Both the position numbers and the translations under genes were made by a program. Positions 53,701-61,825 of a stretch of DNA of 64,000 nucleotides are shown here, in pieces (within the stretch, counting starts at the first letter, position 1; every line of letters begins with the position of its first letter). Source of the DNA: Chionoecetes opilio (Eukaryota; Arthropoda; Malacostraca; Decapoda; Majidae); the NCBI GenBank assembly GCA_016584305.1, contig JACEEZ010005953.1, forward strand, positions 60,001 to 124,000, given 5' to 3'. The notes beneath the pieces were generated by a model. It was not told the DNA's origin, did no database searches, and saw only the letters and a program-made list of their open reading frames with translations.

Positions 53701-56700
53701 TATATAGTTCTCTTATTATAATAGGTGCTCTACCTATTATTAGTCTTCCTATAATATATTTTTCTTTCTTTTTTTTTACTATCTTGTCTTATAATATACT
53801 TACTCTTTTTTTATTTTTCTATTATGTTATATTATCCTTGGTGTGTCCCGTCCAAGGTTATATACCACCACCATTATATCCTGTTTAACCTTTAGCTATG
53901 TCACCTGCTTGGTCCCTGCGCACAGAGGGTGGTGGTGGTGGTGGTGGTGGGCCGTGCTGTGTGGACTCCCAGGGCCTCGCACTGCCGGACCTGAACGTGC
54001 GGCTGTCTTGCCAGGCTGGTAGCATAGTGGCGCTCCCCCTCTCCCCGCAGCCCAAGGGTTTGTTCATGCTTCGGTTTTATGAAATTAGTAAAAGTTTTAT
54101 ACAATTAAAGTATTTTCTAATTATTTTATTGTTTGCTTCAGAGTTTTAAGAGATAAGTAGAGGAAGTAGTATAGTATTATAGTAAGTATAAGTAAAGATT
54201 GTATACAATTAAAAGTATTTTCTAATTTATTTTATTTTATCTTCTGCAGACTGTGAGTTTGCAGGCGTTGGCTATTCCTTCGGCGATCAGTTAGAAGTGT
54301 GCTTCCCTATGACCTGCGGTACGGAGGGCTGGTTCCCCACTGGCGCCATCAGTAACTGCTGTGAGTAGCTACTGGGGGCAGGGCAGGGAGCTACTGGGGG
54401 CAGGCCAGGGAGCTACTGGGGGCAGGCCAGGGAGCTACTGGGGGCAGGCCAGGGAGCTACTGGGGACAGGGCAGGGAGCTACTGGGGGCAGGGCAGGGAA
54501 GCGGCTGTCACAGGGTGTATATGCTGGCCCTCTTAGCCTCAGAATAGGTCACTTACCCCTTCACGCATAGATCTTTCCTTTGCTATATGAAATTGTATGT
54601 TTTAGAACCATAATTACGAAAAGTAACTGAATATACCAAATTAGTTAGTTGATAAGGATACTAAACTAGTCTTATCTATAAAATATTGCTTATATTTACT
54701 AAATCTTCTAGTGGTACCCAAATTACAATGGAAATTACGTTCTGGGTCTAGAGGGATTACTGTGCTTATGCTTATACTTTACGTTACCAGCCTCTTGTAG
54801 CTTCCTTATGTTCTCGTGTTATGTTCTAGGCGGCCACTGTCACCTGCACGGCAACCTTCACGTCTTCACCTTCGACAACGTCCAGTACGACTACGACGAC
54901 TTTTGCAACTACACCGTCGCTCAGGTGGGCTTTTCCTTCAACCCCTCCGTGGCAGTGTTCACCCAACTCACGCAGTGCCACGACCCTGCTTCTCCCTGCT
55001 TCGGCGTCACCACCTTCAGGAATGGTCCTCACATGGTCATCACAATCGACCACTACGACCTCTCCATGGTAAATGACTGCCGCGGCTAACACAGAACATT
55101 ATAAACTGCTTTTTAACTGCTAATTATACAGCGGCTAGTTATCAGGGTAGAACAAGAAGTAACTGATTCAAGCTGGAAAGGCTTAATTTAAAAAAGGAAA
55201 TGGGGAAAAAGTTTCACAAATACGGTGGTAAATGATAGGAATGGACTCAGTCGTGGGGTAGTTAGTGTGTGGTCATTAGGGAGCTTTAAAAGGAGGATGG
55301 ATAATTTCATGGATGGGGATGAAAGGCGGATGTAGGTAGTGTTGAGTAACCGGAACTACCTCGTGTAGGTCTCAGTTTCTTGTATTTCCTTATTTTCTTA
55401 GTCTTATGATATAAAGGGTCTGTAGTTAGCAGGGGACAATTGGTTCAAGGGATGGCTCAATTTTGTTATCCTTCTTGCAATTCATGGGAGCTTAACCTGT
55501 TAATTCTCCTTGGCACAGGTGAGCGTCAACGGCGTGGGCTACAGTGTGGCGGAGTCTATCGGGCCGGTGCTGAAGGTTTCCACAGGTTCTCAGTCTGTGC
55601 TGGCGTGGCGTGCCGATTGTGGAGTGTACCTGGCCGGCTCCTCTGGCCTTGTGGTGAGTTTGCCTGTGTTTGTCCTGCTTTGTGGTGAGTTTGCCTGTTT
55701 GTCCTGCTTTGTGGTGAGTTTGCCTGAGTTTGTCCTGCTTTGTGGTGAGTTTGCCTGTGTTTGTCCTGCTTTGTGGTGAGTTTGCCTGAGTTTGTCCTGC
55801 TTTGTGGTGAGTTTGCCTGTGTTTGTCCTGCTTTGTGGTGAGTTTGCCTGTGTTTGTCCTGCTTTGTGGTGAGTTTGCCTGTTTGTCCTGCTTTGTGGTG
55901 AGTTTGCCTGAGTTTGTCCTGCTTTGTGGTGAGTTTGCCTGTGTTTGTCCTGCTTTGTGGTGAGTTTGCCTGTGTTTGTCCTGCTTTGTGTAGTGAGTTT
56001 GCCTGTGTTTGTCCTGCTTTGTGGTGAGTTTGCCTGTGTTTGTCCTGCTTTGTGGTGAGTTTGCCTGTGTTTGTCCTGCTTTGTGGTGAGTTTGCCTGTG
56101 TTTGTCCTGCTTTGTGGTGAGTTTGCCTGTGTTTGTCCTGCTTTGTGGTGAGTTTGCCTGTGTTTGTCCTGCTTTGTGGTGAGTTTGCCTGTGTTTGTGC
56201 TGCTTTGTGGTGAGTTTGCCTGTTTGTCCTGCTTTGTGGTGAGTTTGCCTGTGTTTGTCCTGCTTTGTGGTAGTTTGATGCGGGCATGAAGGGGGGGCAG
56301 AGGGGGGGGTCTCAGGGCTGTTCCTTTACCTTGGCTTCAATTATTTTTAAGTTCTAGATTGAGATTGATATGGATTTACTTTTTTTTAACCCATTTCTGG
56401 TATTTCTCACTCGCGTGTACAATCCATTCAGTGATTTTCTATATTTTGGAAGGTAGATGATGCTGCAAACCAATACCCTTCTTGGTAGTAAATATATTTT
56501 TGAAAACTTTAAATACCTGTAGTGTTTTACCAATGTTTATAAATCTGCCATGGTTACCATTGCCGTCCATGTCACTCATATCAGGTGCTGGCCTGTCCTC
56601 ACCGCCTGGACGTGTGGGCTGCCTTCTCCCTGGTCGGCACTCTGGACGGTCTCTGCGGCCACCACGACCACTCCCAAAACAACGACTTCCGGGCTCGCAG

Positions 56701-59700
56701 TGGCGCCACCTTCCCTCTCCACCGCTGGCCCCTCGCCTTCCCCTACTCCTGGAGGGTGCGTCCCCCATACTCTCATTCTTTTTACTATGCTCTCCTTAAC
56801 CCCTTCACGCCCAGATCTTTCCTTTGCTAGAAAAAATAGTGTTAGGTAGATTCATGAAATTACGAAAAGTCTCTAAATATACCAAATTAGTTAGTGGACA
56901 AGGATACTAAAAAAAAAAGTCTTATCAAGAAAACTTTACTTATATTCACTAAAAATCTTCTAATGGTTGTCATATTGCAATGGAAATTACGTACTGGATC
57001 TCGTGAGGTTAAATTTCTTTTCTTTTTCACTTTCCTTGCAGCCTTTGAATCATTGTTCTTACTTTCTTTTTGTTTAATTTTTTTTTTTTTTTTTTTTTTT
57101 CTTTATTATATTCTTTTTTTTTGACTTATTTTGAATTTTTGTTTGAGCATTCAAAGATATAGAAATATTTTGTTTAGTATATAATTTGATTTATCTTGAG
57201 ATTCCAAAAACTATTTTTTCTTCACTCTTGACTTATCTCAAATATGGTTGCATTTAAAGCATTTATTTTCAGCAATATGCAACAAAATTTACCTTTTCTC
57301 ATTGCCGCTCCTTCCCCCAGACGGATGAACAGCCGCAGACCCCCAAGTGCAGGATACCCCGCACGGATTTGGCTGTTAATACGGTTAGTAAGCTTTAACA
57401 GTATTGTCAGAAATATCTTTACTGTACGTAACTTCGGTATAGGTAGGCTATATATGTAACGGGTCCTGGATATTACTTAATGGTACAAACATTACAAATA
57501 GTTGTATATTTAACATATCGGCTACTCCTGAACATTTTCTTAAATCTATTAAAACTTTTGTAAATCTTATATAAACCGTTTCTTAGTGTAACGGAACCTG
57601 GACATGCGTGAATCTTGGGGGGGTGAGGCTTACTTTTCTTATTCTTTTTTTTTTTATAATAAACATGAATTTGTTTTTTGGGTGAGTTTAGATTTTTTTT
57701 TTTAGAATTTGTCTTTTTTTTTCCAGTAAATGAACACTTTCTATAGCAGTCAAATTCTCATTCAAACAAAGTGTTCTTGTCCTTCTCTTGCAACAACTTC
57801 ACTTTCATTCCAGGACGATCCATGCACTGCTAACGAAATGTGGCGCGAGGTGTACAGAAAGACTTGCGATACTAAACTCGGCTCCTCGCACTCCGGCGCC
57901 AACACCTCCATAGTGTACTCTCCCCTACACTACAGGAGTAAGTACCATTCAAAGTCCATTAAAGTACCATTGCATTAAGTACCATTCCAAACCATATCTG
58001 AAAATTAACCCCTTGAGGCCCAGAACGTAATTTCCATTGTAATTTAGGTACCATTAGACAATTTTTAGTGAATATAAGCAATATTTTATAGCTATGACTT
58101 TTTTAGTATTCTTATCCACTAACTAATCTGATTTGGTATATTTAGATTTTTTTCGTATTTAATGGCTCAACAACAGACTAATTTCTATAACCAAGGAGAG
58201 ATCTGGGTGAATGAGTTAACCTTCCTAAAGCTTCTCAATGTCAGGTTTTTCTTTTTCTAAACCTTGGTTTGTTGAACTTTTTATTCAATTTTGCTTTTTT
58301 TCTATTGTATTTTGCTACACAAGCTTCCTAATTTCCTTCCCTCGTTAAGAGTCTACCGCTACCATAAATTTATACCGCTACCATTCCTTCCTAACGCTAA
58401 CTTGTAATTAAGTAAAGGTACCATGTTGTCTACCTATCCTTAACCAAAACTCCCTTATTCCTGCAGTCTTCCTTCTATCCATTATTCCTGCAGTCTTCCT
58501 TCTATCCATTATTCCTGCAGTCTTCCTTCTATCCATTATTCCTGCAGTCTTCCTTCTATCCATTATTCCTGCAGTCTTCCTTCTATCCATTATTCCTGCA
58601 GTCTTCCTTCTATCCATTATTCCTTTTCTCTTATAATTTTGTTTCAGTCTTATCTGTTCCTATTTCCCGCTAAGTTATCTGTTAGGCCTTTAAAAAGTTG
58701 TTGCCTTAAATCATTTAAGAAAGATTAAATGACTATTACCGCTGCTGCCGCCATCAAAACTGCTAAATGCCTATTGTTACAAAGACACCATTGGTAAGGA
58801 AGCTACAAGAGGCCGTGAGACTTGCACGTGGTAGTTCCTGTTACGTAACTCTACCTACATCCACCTCTCTTCCCCATCCATGAATTTATCCAGACTCTTT
58901 TTAAAGACTCAAATAGTCTCCGCATTGACCACCTGACAACTGAGTCTATTCCAATTATTCGCCACCCTATTCCAATCATTTACTGTTCCGCTGTGTGACC
59001 AGGAACATGTGCCAGTGACATCTGCCGCCTGCACACTGGAGACGCAACGCACAAGGCGATACAAGACTGGCTAATCCTCCTCCGAAATAACTTGGCTATT
59101 TCTCTAATCCTTGGCGGGAGGGTGACAGGTGAGTGTATCGGAGTAAATGCAGAGTAGATGTGGCTAGTAAATGTGTAGATGGGTAGTAAATGTGGGTAGG
59201 AATATAATTAGTGAAAGTTACTATTAAGCTATTTGAGAGCCATTAATTAACCCCTTGAGGCCCAGAACGTAATTTCCATTGTAATTTGGCAACCATTAGA
59301 AGATTTTGTGTGAATCTAAGCAATATGACTGGTTTACTGTCCTTGTAGACTAACTAATTTGATATATTGTTACTTTTCGTAATTTCATGACTACCAACAT
59401 AAACAAAAAAATGTATAGCAAAGGAAAGATCTGGGTGTGAAGGGGTTAAAAGCGATCACTTACACTACGAAGCTCAGTGAATTTATTTTATTGCCAATAT
59501 TAGTTAGTATTATAACCTTGTACTACAATCAGACTAATGCTGGTTTTTTAACAGAATCAGACTCCACTGCTATAACTTATGAGGAATCTGACTACAAGCC
59601 TACCAGAGTACTACAACACTGCTATACATCCAAATCTGAATACCACGATCAATGTACCACCACCACAGTTACTACCACCGCTACGACTACCACCACCGCT

Positions 59701-60963
59701 ACCACCACTTCCCATACCACACACACAACCACCGCCACCTCAGTCACTACAACCGTACTGACCACCTCCACTACAATCACAGAGACTACTACCACTACTA
59801 CCACAACCACCACACCTGTCACCACTACAACCACCACTACGATTATAATAACTCCCTACCCACCATACACAAGCACTTCATACCCCACTTATACTAGCCC
59901 CACATTCCCTTATACTCAGCCCTCTTACTCCACTCGCCCTTATACTCGGCCCTCATTCCCTTATACTAGGCCCTCGTACCCCACTCTCCCTTATACTGGC
60001 CCCTCATACCCCACTCGCCCTTATACAGACTCTTCATACCCTACTTATACTGACCCCGCATACCTCACTCGCCCTTATACTGGCCCCTCATACCCCACCC
60101 GCCCTTACACTGACTCTTCATACCCTACTTATACTGACCCCGCATACCTCACTCGCCCTTATACTGGCCCCTCATACCCTACTTATACTGGCCCTTCGTA
60201 CTCCACTGGCCCTTCTTATCCCGCATTCCCTTATACCGACCCCTCATACTCTACTCGCCCTTATACTGTCCCCTCGTACTCTACTGGCCCTTCATATCCC
60301 ACATTCCCTTATACTGACCCCTCATACCCCACTCGCCCTTATACTGAGTCCTCCTACTCCACTGGCCCTTCATATCCCACATTCCCTTATACCACATTCC
60401 CTTATACCGACCCCTCATACCCCACTCGCCCTTATACTGAGCCCTCATACCCCACTCGCCCTTATATTGAGCCCACATACCTCACTCGCCCTTATACTGG
60501 GTCCTCATACTCCACTGGCCCTTCATATCCCACATTCCCTTATACCACATTCCCTTATACAGACCCCTCATACCCCACTCGCCCTTATACTGAGCCCTCA
60601 TACCCCACTCGCCCTTATACCGACCCCTCATACCCCACTCTCCCTTATACTGAGTCCTCATACCCCACTCGCCCTTATACAGAGTCCTCATACTCCACTC
60701 GCCCTTATACTGAGCCCTCATACTCTACTCTCCCTTATACTGCGTCCTCATACACCACTCGCCCTTATACTGAGCCCTCATACCCCACTCGCCCTTATAC
60801 TGCCCCCTCATACTCCACTTATGCAGTGTACACGGACACTGAAGGTCAATGCGAGACCCGAGGCTGTCCCTCTAAGTGTGTTTCCAGCGGCTCGTGTGGC
60901 GAGCATTTGTTTGAGTTGTCGATGGACTACTTGTGTGGTGGCGGGTGTGTCTGCTGTGTCTAA
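40531..60963 (+). CDS. Kazal-VWD-mucin-like secreted protein (multi-exon, 5' end missing)
   Basis: Proposed single gene. Kazal exons: 40531-40679, 42214-42354, 42602-42766, 43535-43681, 43970-44119, 44226-44365, 44749-44898, 45057-45203. After the satellite: 53926-54057, 54250-54360, 54830-55068, 55519-55653, 56585-56755, 57321-57383, 57814-57937, 59003-59128, 59555-60963. All sites are GT-AG; all Kazal exons after the first are 1-1 phase, and 53926 also starts in phase 1, so the join is in frame. The product would be extracellular: protease-inhibitor repeats, a Gly linker, VWC-like and VWD modules, C8-like Cys pairs, then a Thr-rich and Tyr/Pro repeat region and a Cys-rich end. A secreted clotting, cuticle, egg-coat or adhesive protein would fit. 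No signal peptide exon was found. Alternative: two genes split near 45-53.9 kb. Confidence 0.6.
40685..41372. mobile_element. Second foldback element plus LINE tail
   Basis: Homologous to 28985-29800. Palindrome arms about 40730-41120, centre near 40923 (GAATTTTGCAAGGGCATCCC). Then CAATATAGAAAAGGTGAGG, AGGAAGGTATATGCTAACTT, an A tract (41300-41328) and the LINE tail CACGGCCTCTTGTAGCTTAC. Confidence 0.8.
41384..41573. mobile_element. 190-bp foldback element
   Basis: Inverted arms: GACTCTCCGCA ... TGCGGAGAGTT at the ends, CTTCCGAACGCACGGGA against TCCCGTGCGTTCGGAAG, and GGTGTTGGG against CCCAACACC, centred near 41478. Non-coding, in the first Kazal intron. Confidence 0.78.
41574..42213. other. 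Intron sequence
   Basis: GTA/GCA trinucleotide run at 41659-41716 and a pyrimidine-rich stretch (42030-42210) before the next acceptor. Nothing else. Confidence 0.7.
42214..42354 (+). CDS. Kazal exon 2
   Basis: Acceptor [30 protein letters not shown], then [12 protein letters not shown] and HEGEC. P1 is predicted as Glu. Seven cysteines. Phase 1-1, donor GTGAGT. Confidence 0.9.
42602..42766 (+). CDS. Kazal exon 3 with Gly/Asn linker
   Basis: Begins with a [11 protein letters not shown] linker, then [20 protein letters not shown]1 Glu. Seven cysteines, phase 1-1, donor GTGCGT. The acceptor ends TTCTGTCAG. Confidence 0.88.
42785..43062 (-). mobile_element. LINE 3' fragment, CACCTAGTTGTA type
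   Basis: Second copy of the sequence at 4236-4448, in a Kazal intron: TTTACCAGTTGTGTTTTACG, GGGCCTGAGCTACACT, TTATCCAGTCT. It ends against MITE copy 7. Confidence 0.6.
43064..43277 (+). mobile_element. TTAA MITE copy 7
   Basis: Left TTAA intact; the right end diverged (GGGGTTTATT). Confidence 0.85.
43535..43681 (+). CDS. Kazal exon 4 (type B)
   Basis: [20 protein letters not shown], then [12 protein letters not shown] and HEGRC. P1 Thr. Seven cysteines, phase 1-1. Same subtype as exons 6 and 8. Confidence 0.9.
43738..43862 (+). pseudogene. Truncated duplicate of a type-A Kazal exon start
   Basis: Matches 44664-44780 closely: GCCGCTTGTGCCCACATAGA, CTCTCCTTCGGCACAG and the first ~30 coding bases, then breaks off. 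The acceptor is preserved but no exon body or donor follows. Confidence 0.75.
43970..44119 (+). CDS. Kazal exon 5 (type A)
   Basis: Acceptor [31 protein letters not shown], then [13 protein letters not shown] and GAC. P1 Phe, suggesting chymotrypsin-like specificity. Seven cysteines, phase 1-1. Confidence 0.9.
44226..44365 (+). pseudogene. Kazal exon 6 (type B) with one-base deletion
   Basis: [20 protein letters not shown], then [14 protein letters not shown], after which the frame breaks: CTCACCTGCAGCACGTAGGC gives a stop, whereas one extra C would read LTLQHVGPC. The exon is 140 nt against 141 for exon 2. P1 Met. It is either a genuine null lesion or a base error in the assembly; every other feature of the exon is intact. 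Confidence 0.85.
44749..44898 (+). CDS. Kazal exon 7 (type A)
   Basis: [20 protein letters not shown], then [13 protein letters not shown] and GAC. P1 Phe. Near-duplicate of exon 5, with the same acceptor sequence. Confidence 0.9.
45057..45203 (+). CDS. Kazal exon 8 (type B)
   Basis: [20 protein letters not shown], then [12 protein letters not shown] and HEGPC. P1 Thr. Phase 1-1, donor GTGAGT. Confidence 0.9.
45259..45510 (+). mobile_element. LINE 3'-end fragment
   Basis: Carries the end of the RT ORF ([17 protein letters not shown]) and the 3' tail with CGGCCTCTTGTAGC, in the intron after Kazal exon 8. A second partial tail follows at about 45475-45505. Confidence 0.85.
45511..45942. other. 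AT-rich intron
   Basis: Only TATAGTT-rich loose repeats (45790-45870) were seen. Confidence 0.6.
45943..46095 (+). pseudogene. Degenerate Kazal exon 9
   Basis: Acceptor TTGCAG and donor G-GTGAT are still visible, and split frames retain [17 protein letters not shown] and an LCND...SGTCG end, but at least one frameshift destroys the PVCG core and several cysteines are gone. Confidence 0.7.
46270..46467 (-). mobile_element. TTAA MITE copy 8, strongly diverged
   Basis: Recognisable CCATTAGACTATTTT, AGTACC...GTCCATTAGCTATTTTGGTAT and the terminal TTTGGGCGTGAAGGGTTAA. Confidence 0.65.
46573..46710 (+). pseudogene. Degenerate Kazal exon 10
   Basis: Acceptor TCCCGCCAG and donor GTGAGT remain; the 3' half keeps [14 protein letters not shown], but the 5' half has lost the Kazal core and holds an in-frame TGA. 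Confidence 0.7.
46711..47229. other. Intron sequence
   Basis: ATGGGAAAATTGGTAGATTG repeated three times (46750-46855) and a TATAGATA run (47155-47235). No exon. Confidence 0.6.
47230..47756 (+). mobile_element. LINE (CR1/Jockey-like) 3' end, longest copy
   Basis: About 460 bp of the RT ORF C terminus with a few frame breaks: [58 protein letters not shown] and FMDGDERWM then TAG, followed by the 3' tail and an ATGTTCTTAT end. The motifs are those of CR1/Jockey-type reverse transcriptases; the clade is not settled. Confidence 0.85.
47757..53765 (+). repeat. 6-kb satellite, 23-bp unit
   Basis: About 250 units of TTACTCTTACTCTTATTATATAG with an A/G dimorphism (GTTACTC or GTTGCTC) and short variants lacking one CTCTTA. 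Very regular to about 49.0 kb, mixed to 51.4 kb, then full of indels to 53.76 kb. Begins directly at the LINE's TTCTTAT tail, which could have seeded it. Confidence 0.97.
53926..54057 (+). CDS. Gly-linker and CC-motif exon
   Basis: Acceptor GCGCACAG; encodes a run of seven Gly, [20 protein letters not shown], then a hydrophobic stretch to PQPK. Phase 1-1, donor AGG then GTTTGT. Resembles half of a VWC-like Cys module. Confidence 0.7.
54250..54360 (+). CDS. VWC-like Cys exon
   Basis: [20 protein letters not shown] then [17 protein letters not shown]. Spacing of C, GD, C-x3-TC and G-x-C fits a VWC or single-domain VWC fold. Phase 1-1; donor TGCT then GTGAGT. Confidence 0.8.
54361..54505. repeat. 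22-bp minisatellite immediately after a donor
   Basis: Six copies of GCTACTGGGGGCAGGCCAGG plus GA, beginning a few bases past the GTGAGT of the preceding exon. Confidence 0.93.
54553..54759 (+). mobile_element. TTAA MITE copy 9
   Basis: Ends mutated (CTTACCCCTTCACGC; GAGGGATTAC), body well conserved. Confidence 0.82.
54780..54829 (+). mobile_element. LINE tail supplying a splice acceptor
   Basis: ACCAGCCTCTTGTAGCTTCC, then TTATGTTCTCGTGTTATGTTCTAG. The last AG is the acceptor of the VWD exon at 54830. Confidence 0.7.
54830..55068 (+). CDS. VWD domain exon 1
   Basis: With the T left by the previous exon it reads [20 protein letters not shown] and later [30 protein letters not shown]: the G-x-H-x-x-TFD opening of a VWF type D domain. 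Ends phase 0 before GTAAAT. Confidence 0.87.
55146..55400 (+). mobile_element. LINE 3'-end fragment
   Basis: Begins at GGTAGAACAAGAAGTAACTG, decayed RT end, then TCATGGATGGGGATGAAAG and the tail. Confidence 0.83.
55519..55653 (+). CDS. VWD domain exon 2
   Basis: 45 codons, [20 protein letters not shown] to [12 protein letters not shown], phase 0-0. Donor TTGTG then GTGAGT. Confidence 0.85.
55654..56278. repeat. 31-bp minisatellite of a 5' splice site
   Basis: About 20 copies of GTGAGTTTGCCTGTGTTTGT plus CCTGCTTTGTG. The first copy is the exon's own donor; each further copy recreates TGTG then GTGAGT. Some units lack the TGTG spacer. Confidence 0.95.
56585..56755 (+). CDS. VWD domain exon 3 (GLCG motif)
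   Basis: [20 protein letters not shown] then [15 protein letters not shown]: the GLCG-x7-NDF calcium-loop signature that closes a VWD domain. Phase 0-0, donor GTGCGT. Confidence 0.9.
56796..57012 (+). mobile_element. TTAA MITE copy 10
   Basis: Complete, TTAA at both ends, with an A-tract expansion in the middle. Confidence 0.86.
57321..57383 (+). CDS. Short linker exon
   Basis: 21 codons, [20 protein letters not shown], between CCCCCAG and GTTAGT. Phase 0-0. A typical spacer between VWD and C8. Confidence 0.75.
57814..57937 (+). CDS. C8-like exon 1
   Basis: [20 protein letters not shown] and following residues to LHYR; Cys spacing resembles the start of a C8 domain. Phase 0-1, donor GTAAGT. 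Confidence 0.82.
58005..58219 (-). mobile_element. TTAA MITE copy 11
   Basis: Inverted, TTAA at both ends. Confidence 0.86.
58458..58625. repeat. 27-bp minisatellite
   Basis: Six copies of TTATTCCTGCAGTCTTCCTT plus CTATCCA; the unit contains a pyrimidine tract and CTGCAG, hence acceptor-like. Confidence 0.95.
58793..58985 (-). mobile_element. LINE 3'-end fragment, inverted
   Basis: AAGGAAGCTACAAGAGGCCG to ATTCCAATCATTTA; ends about 17 bases before the next exon's acceptor. Confidence 0.83.
59003..59128 (+). CDS. C8-like exon 2
   Basis: Completes AGA, then [20 protein letters not shown] and [14 protein letters not shown]-x3-D-x-C matches the end of a C8 domain. Phase 1-1, donor GTGAGT. Confidence 0.82.
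59247..59449 (-). mobile_element. TTAA MITE copy 12
   Basis: Inverted, TTAA at both ends, just upstream of the last exon. Confidence 0.86.
59555..60963 (+). CDS. Terminal exon: Thr-rich and Tyr/Pro repeat region, Cys-rich end
   Basis: Acceptor TTTTTTAACAG; phase 1 gives [14 protein letters not shown]. Then a Thr-rich mucin-like block (about 59660-59850), about 300 residues of a 10-residue repeat of the form [10 protein letters not shown] with D, G, E or V variants, and a C-terminal module [17 protein letters not shown] plus CGGGCVCCV, then TAA at 60961-60963. The frame is open well upstream of the acceptor, but the phase match and the AG fix the start. Extracellular, probably O-glycosylated in the Thr block. 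The tail resembles a small disulfide knot; family not recognised. Confidence 0.85.
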
Positions 60964-61411
60964 TTTAATGTTGAAAAGTAAAGTTTATTGTATATACGTA
61001 AAGGAAGAGTAGCTTTATCTCTTTTTCATAAGGTGTTTGTAATGACGAGTGTTTGATTCTTATATTGTTGTTGTTGCATACATGTGTATTTGTTCTTAGA
61101 TTATGAAATTTTTATTTTAATAATGTTACTTAATCATCAATATATGGAGACCCGAAGTTTTGGAGTTTATTAACCTTTACAAAGTCTTGGCATAATTATG
61201 TAGGTGTCCGTTGTATCCATGCCCGCTGTTACTGTTTTATAGTATGTGTCTGGGGGGGTGTCTGGAGGTCATATGGGTGTGGGTGGGTCTGGGTGTGTAA
61301 ATGTGTCTTGGGGTCTTATGTCTGGGGGTGTGTAAATGTGTCTGGGTGTGTGTAAGTGTGTCTAGGGGTTATGTTGTGGGTGGTTGGGTTAGGGTTACCA
61401 TATCTGAACAG
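60964..61411. other. 3' flank of the mucin-like gene
   Basis: AT-rich; no canonical AATAAA close to the stop. A degenerate GTGTCTGGGGGT repeat lies at 61247-61385. Confidence 0.5.
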
Positions 61412-61825
61412 CAGTGGTGGGCGCAGTTAATCAAAATTATCTTAGTTAACCGTTAATCAGTTTTCCAAAAAATTTAATTTGGTAACCGTTAATCAGTTAA
61501 TTCTTTAAAAATGTAACTGAAGATATCGATAAACTGTTAACGCTAATTTTTATTCTAGAATCGGTTTTTGCTCAAACTACCTAAACTCTTTGAAAAGTGC
61601 CAAAACTATAAAATCTGCCTTTATGGCGTTTTTTAAGGGCTTTAGAACCAAAACTATTTTTTTTTTTTTTATTGCTTAAGTTTTTAAAATGTCAGATTTT
61701 ATAGTTAACTTTTTAAAAAAAAATAAAAAAAAAAAAAAAATCATAGTTTTGGCCTTGTTTTAGGTTAAAGGCTTTTAGAGCCAGAAAAGGGTGAAAAAAA
61801 ACTTAAATGAAACTCTATATTAGTA

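Noticed and set aside
47757..53765. CRISPR-like regular array
   Set aside because: Direct 23-bp repeats without unique spacers, in a eukaryotic intron; an ordinary satellite.
55556..56287. 243-codon minus-strand Gln-Thr-His-Lys repeat frame
   Set aside because: Reverse of the 31-bp donor minisatellite; non-coding.
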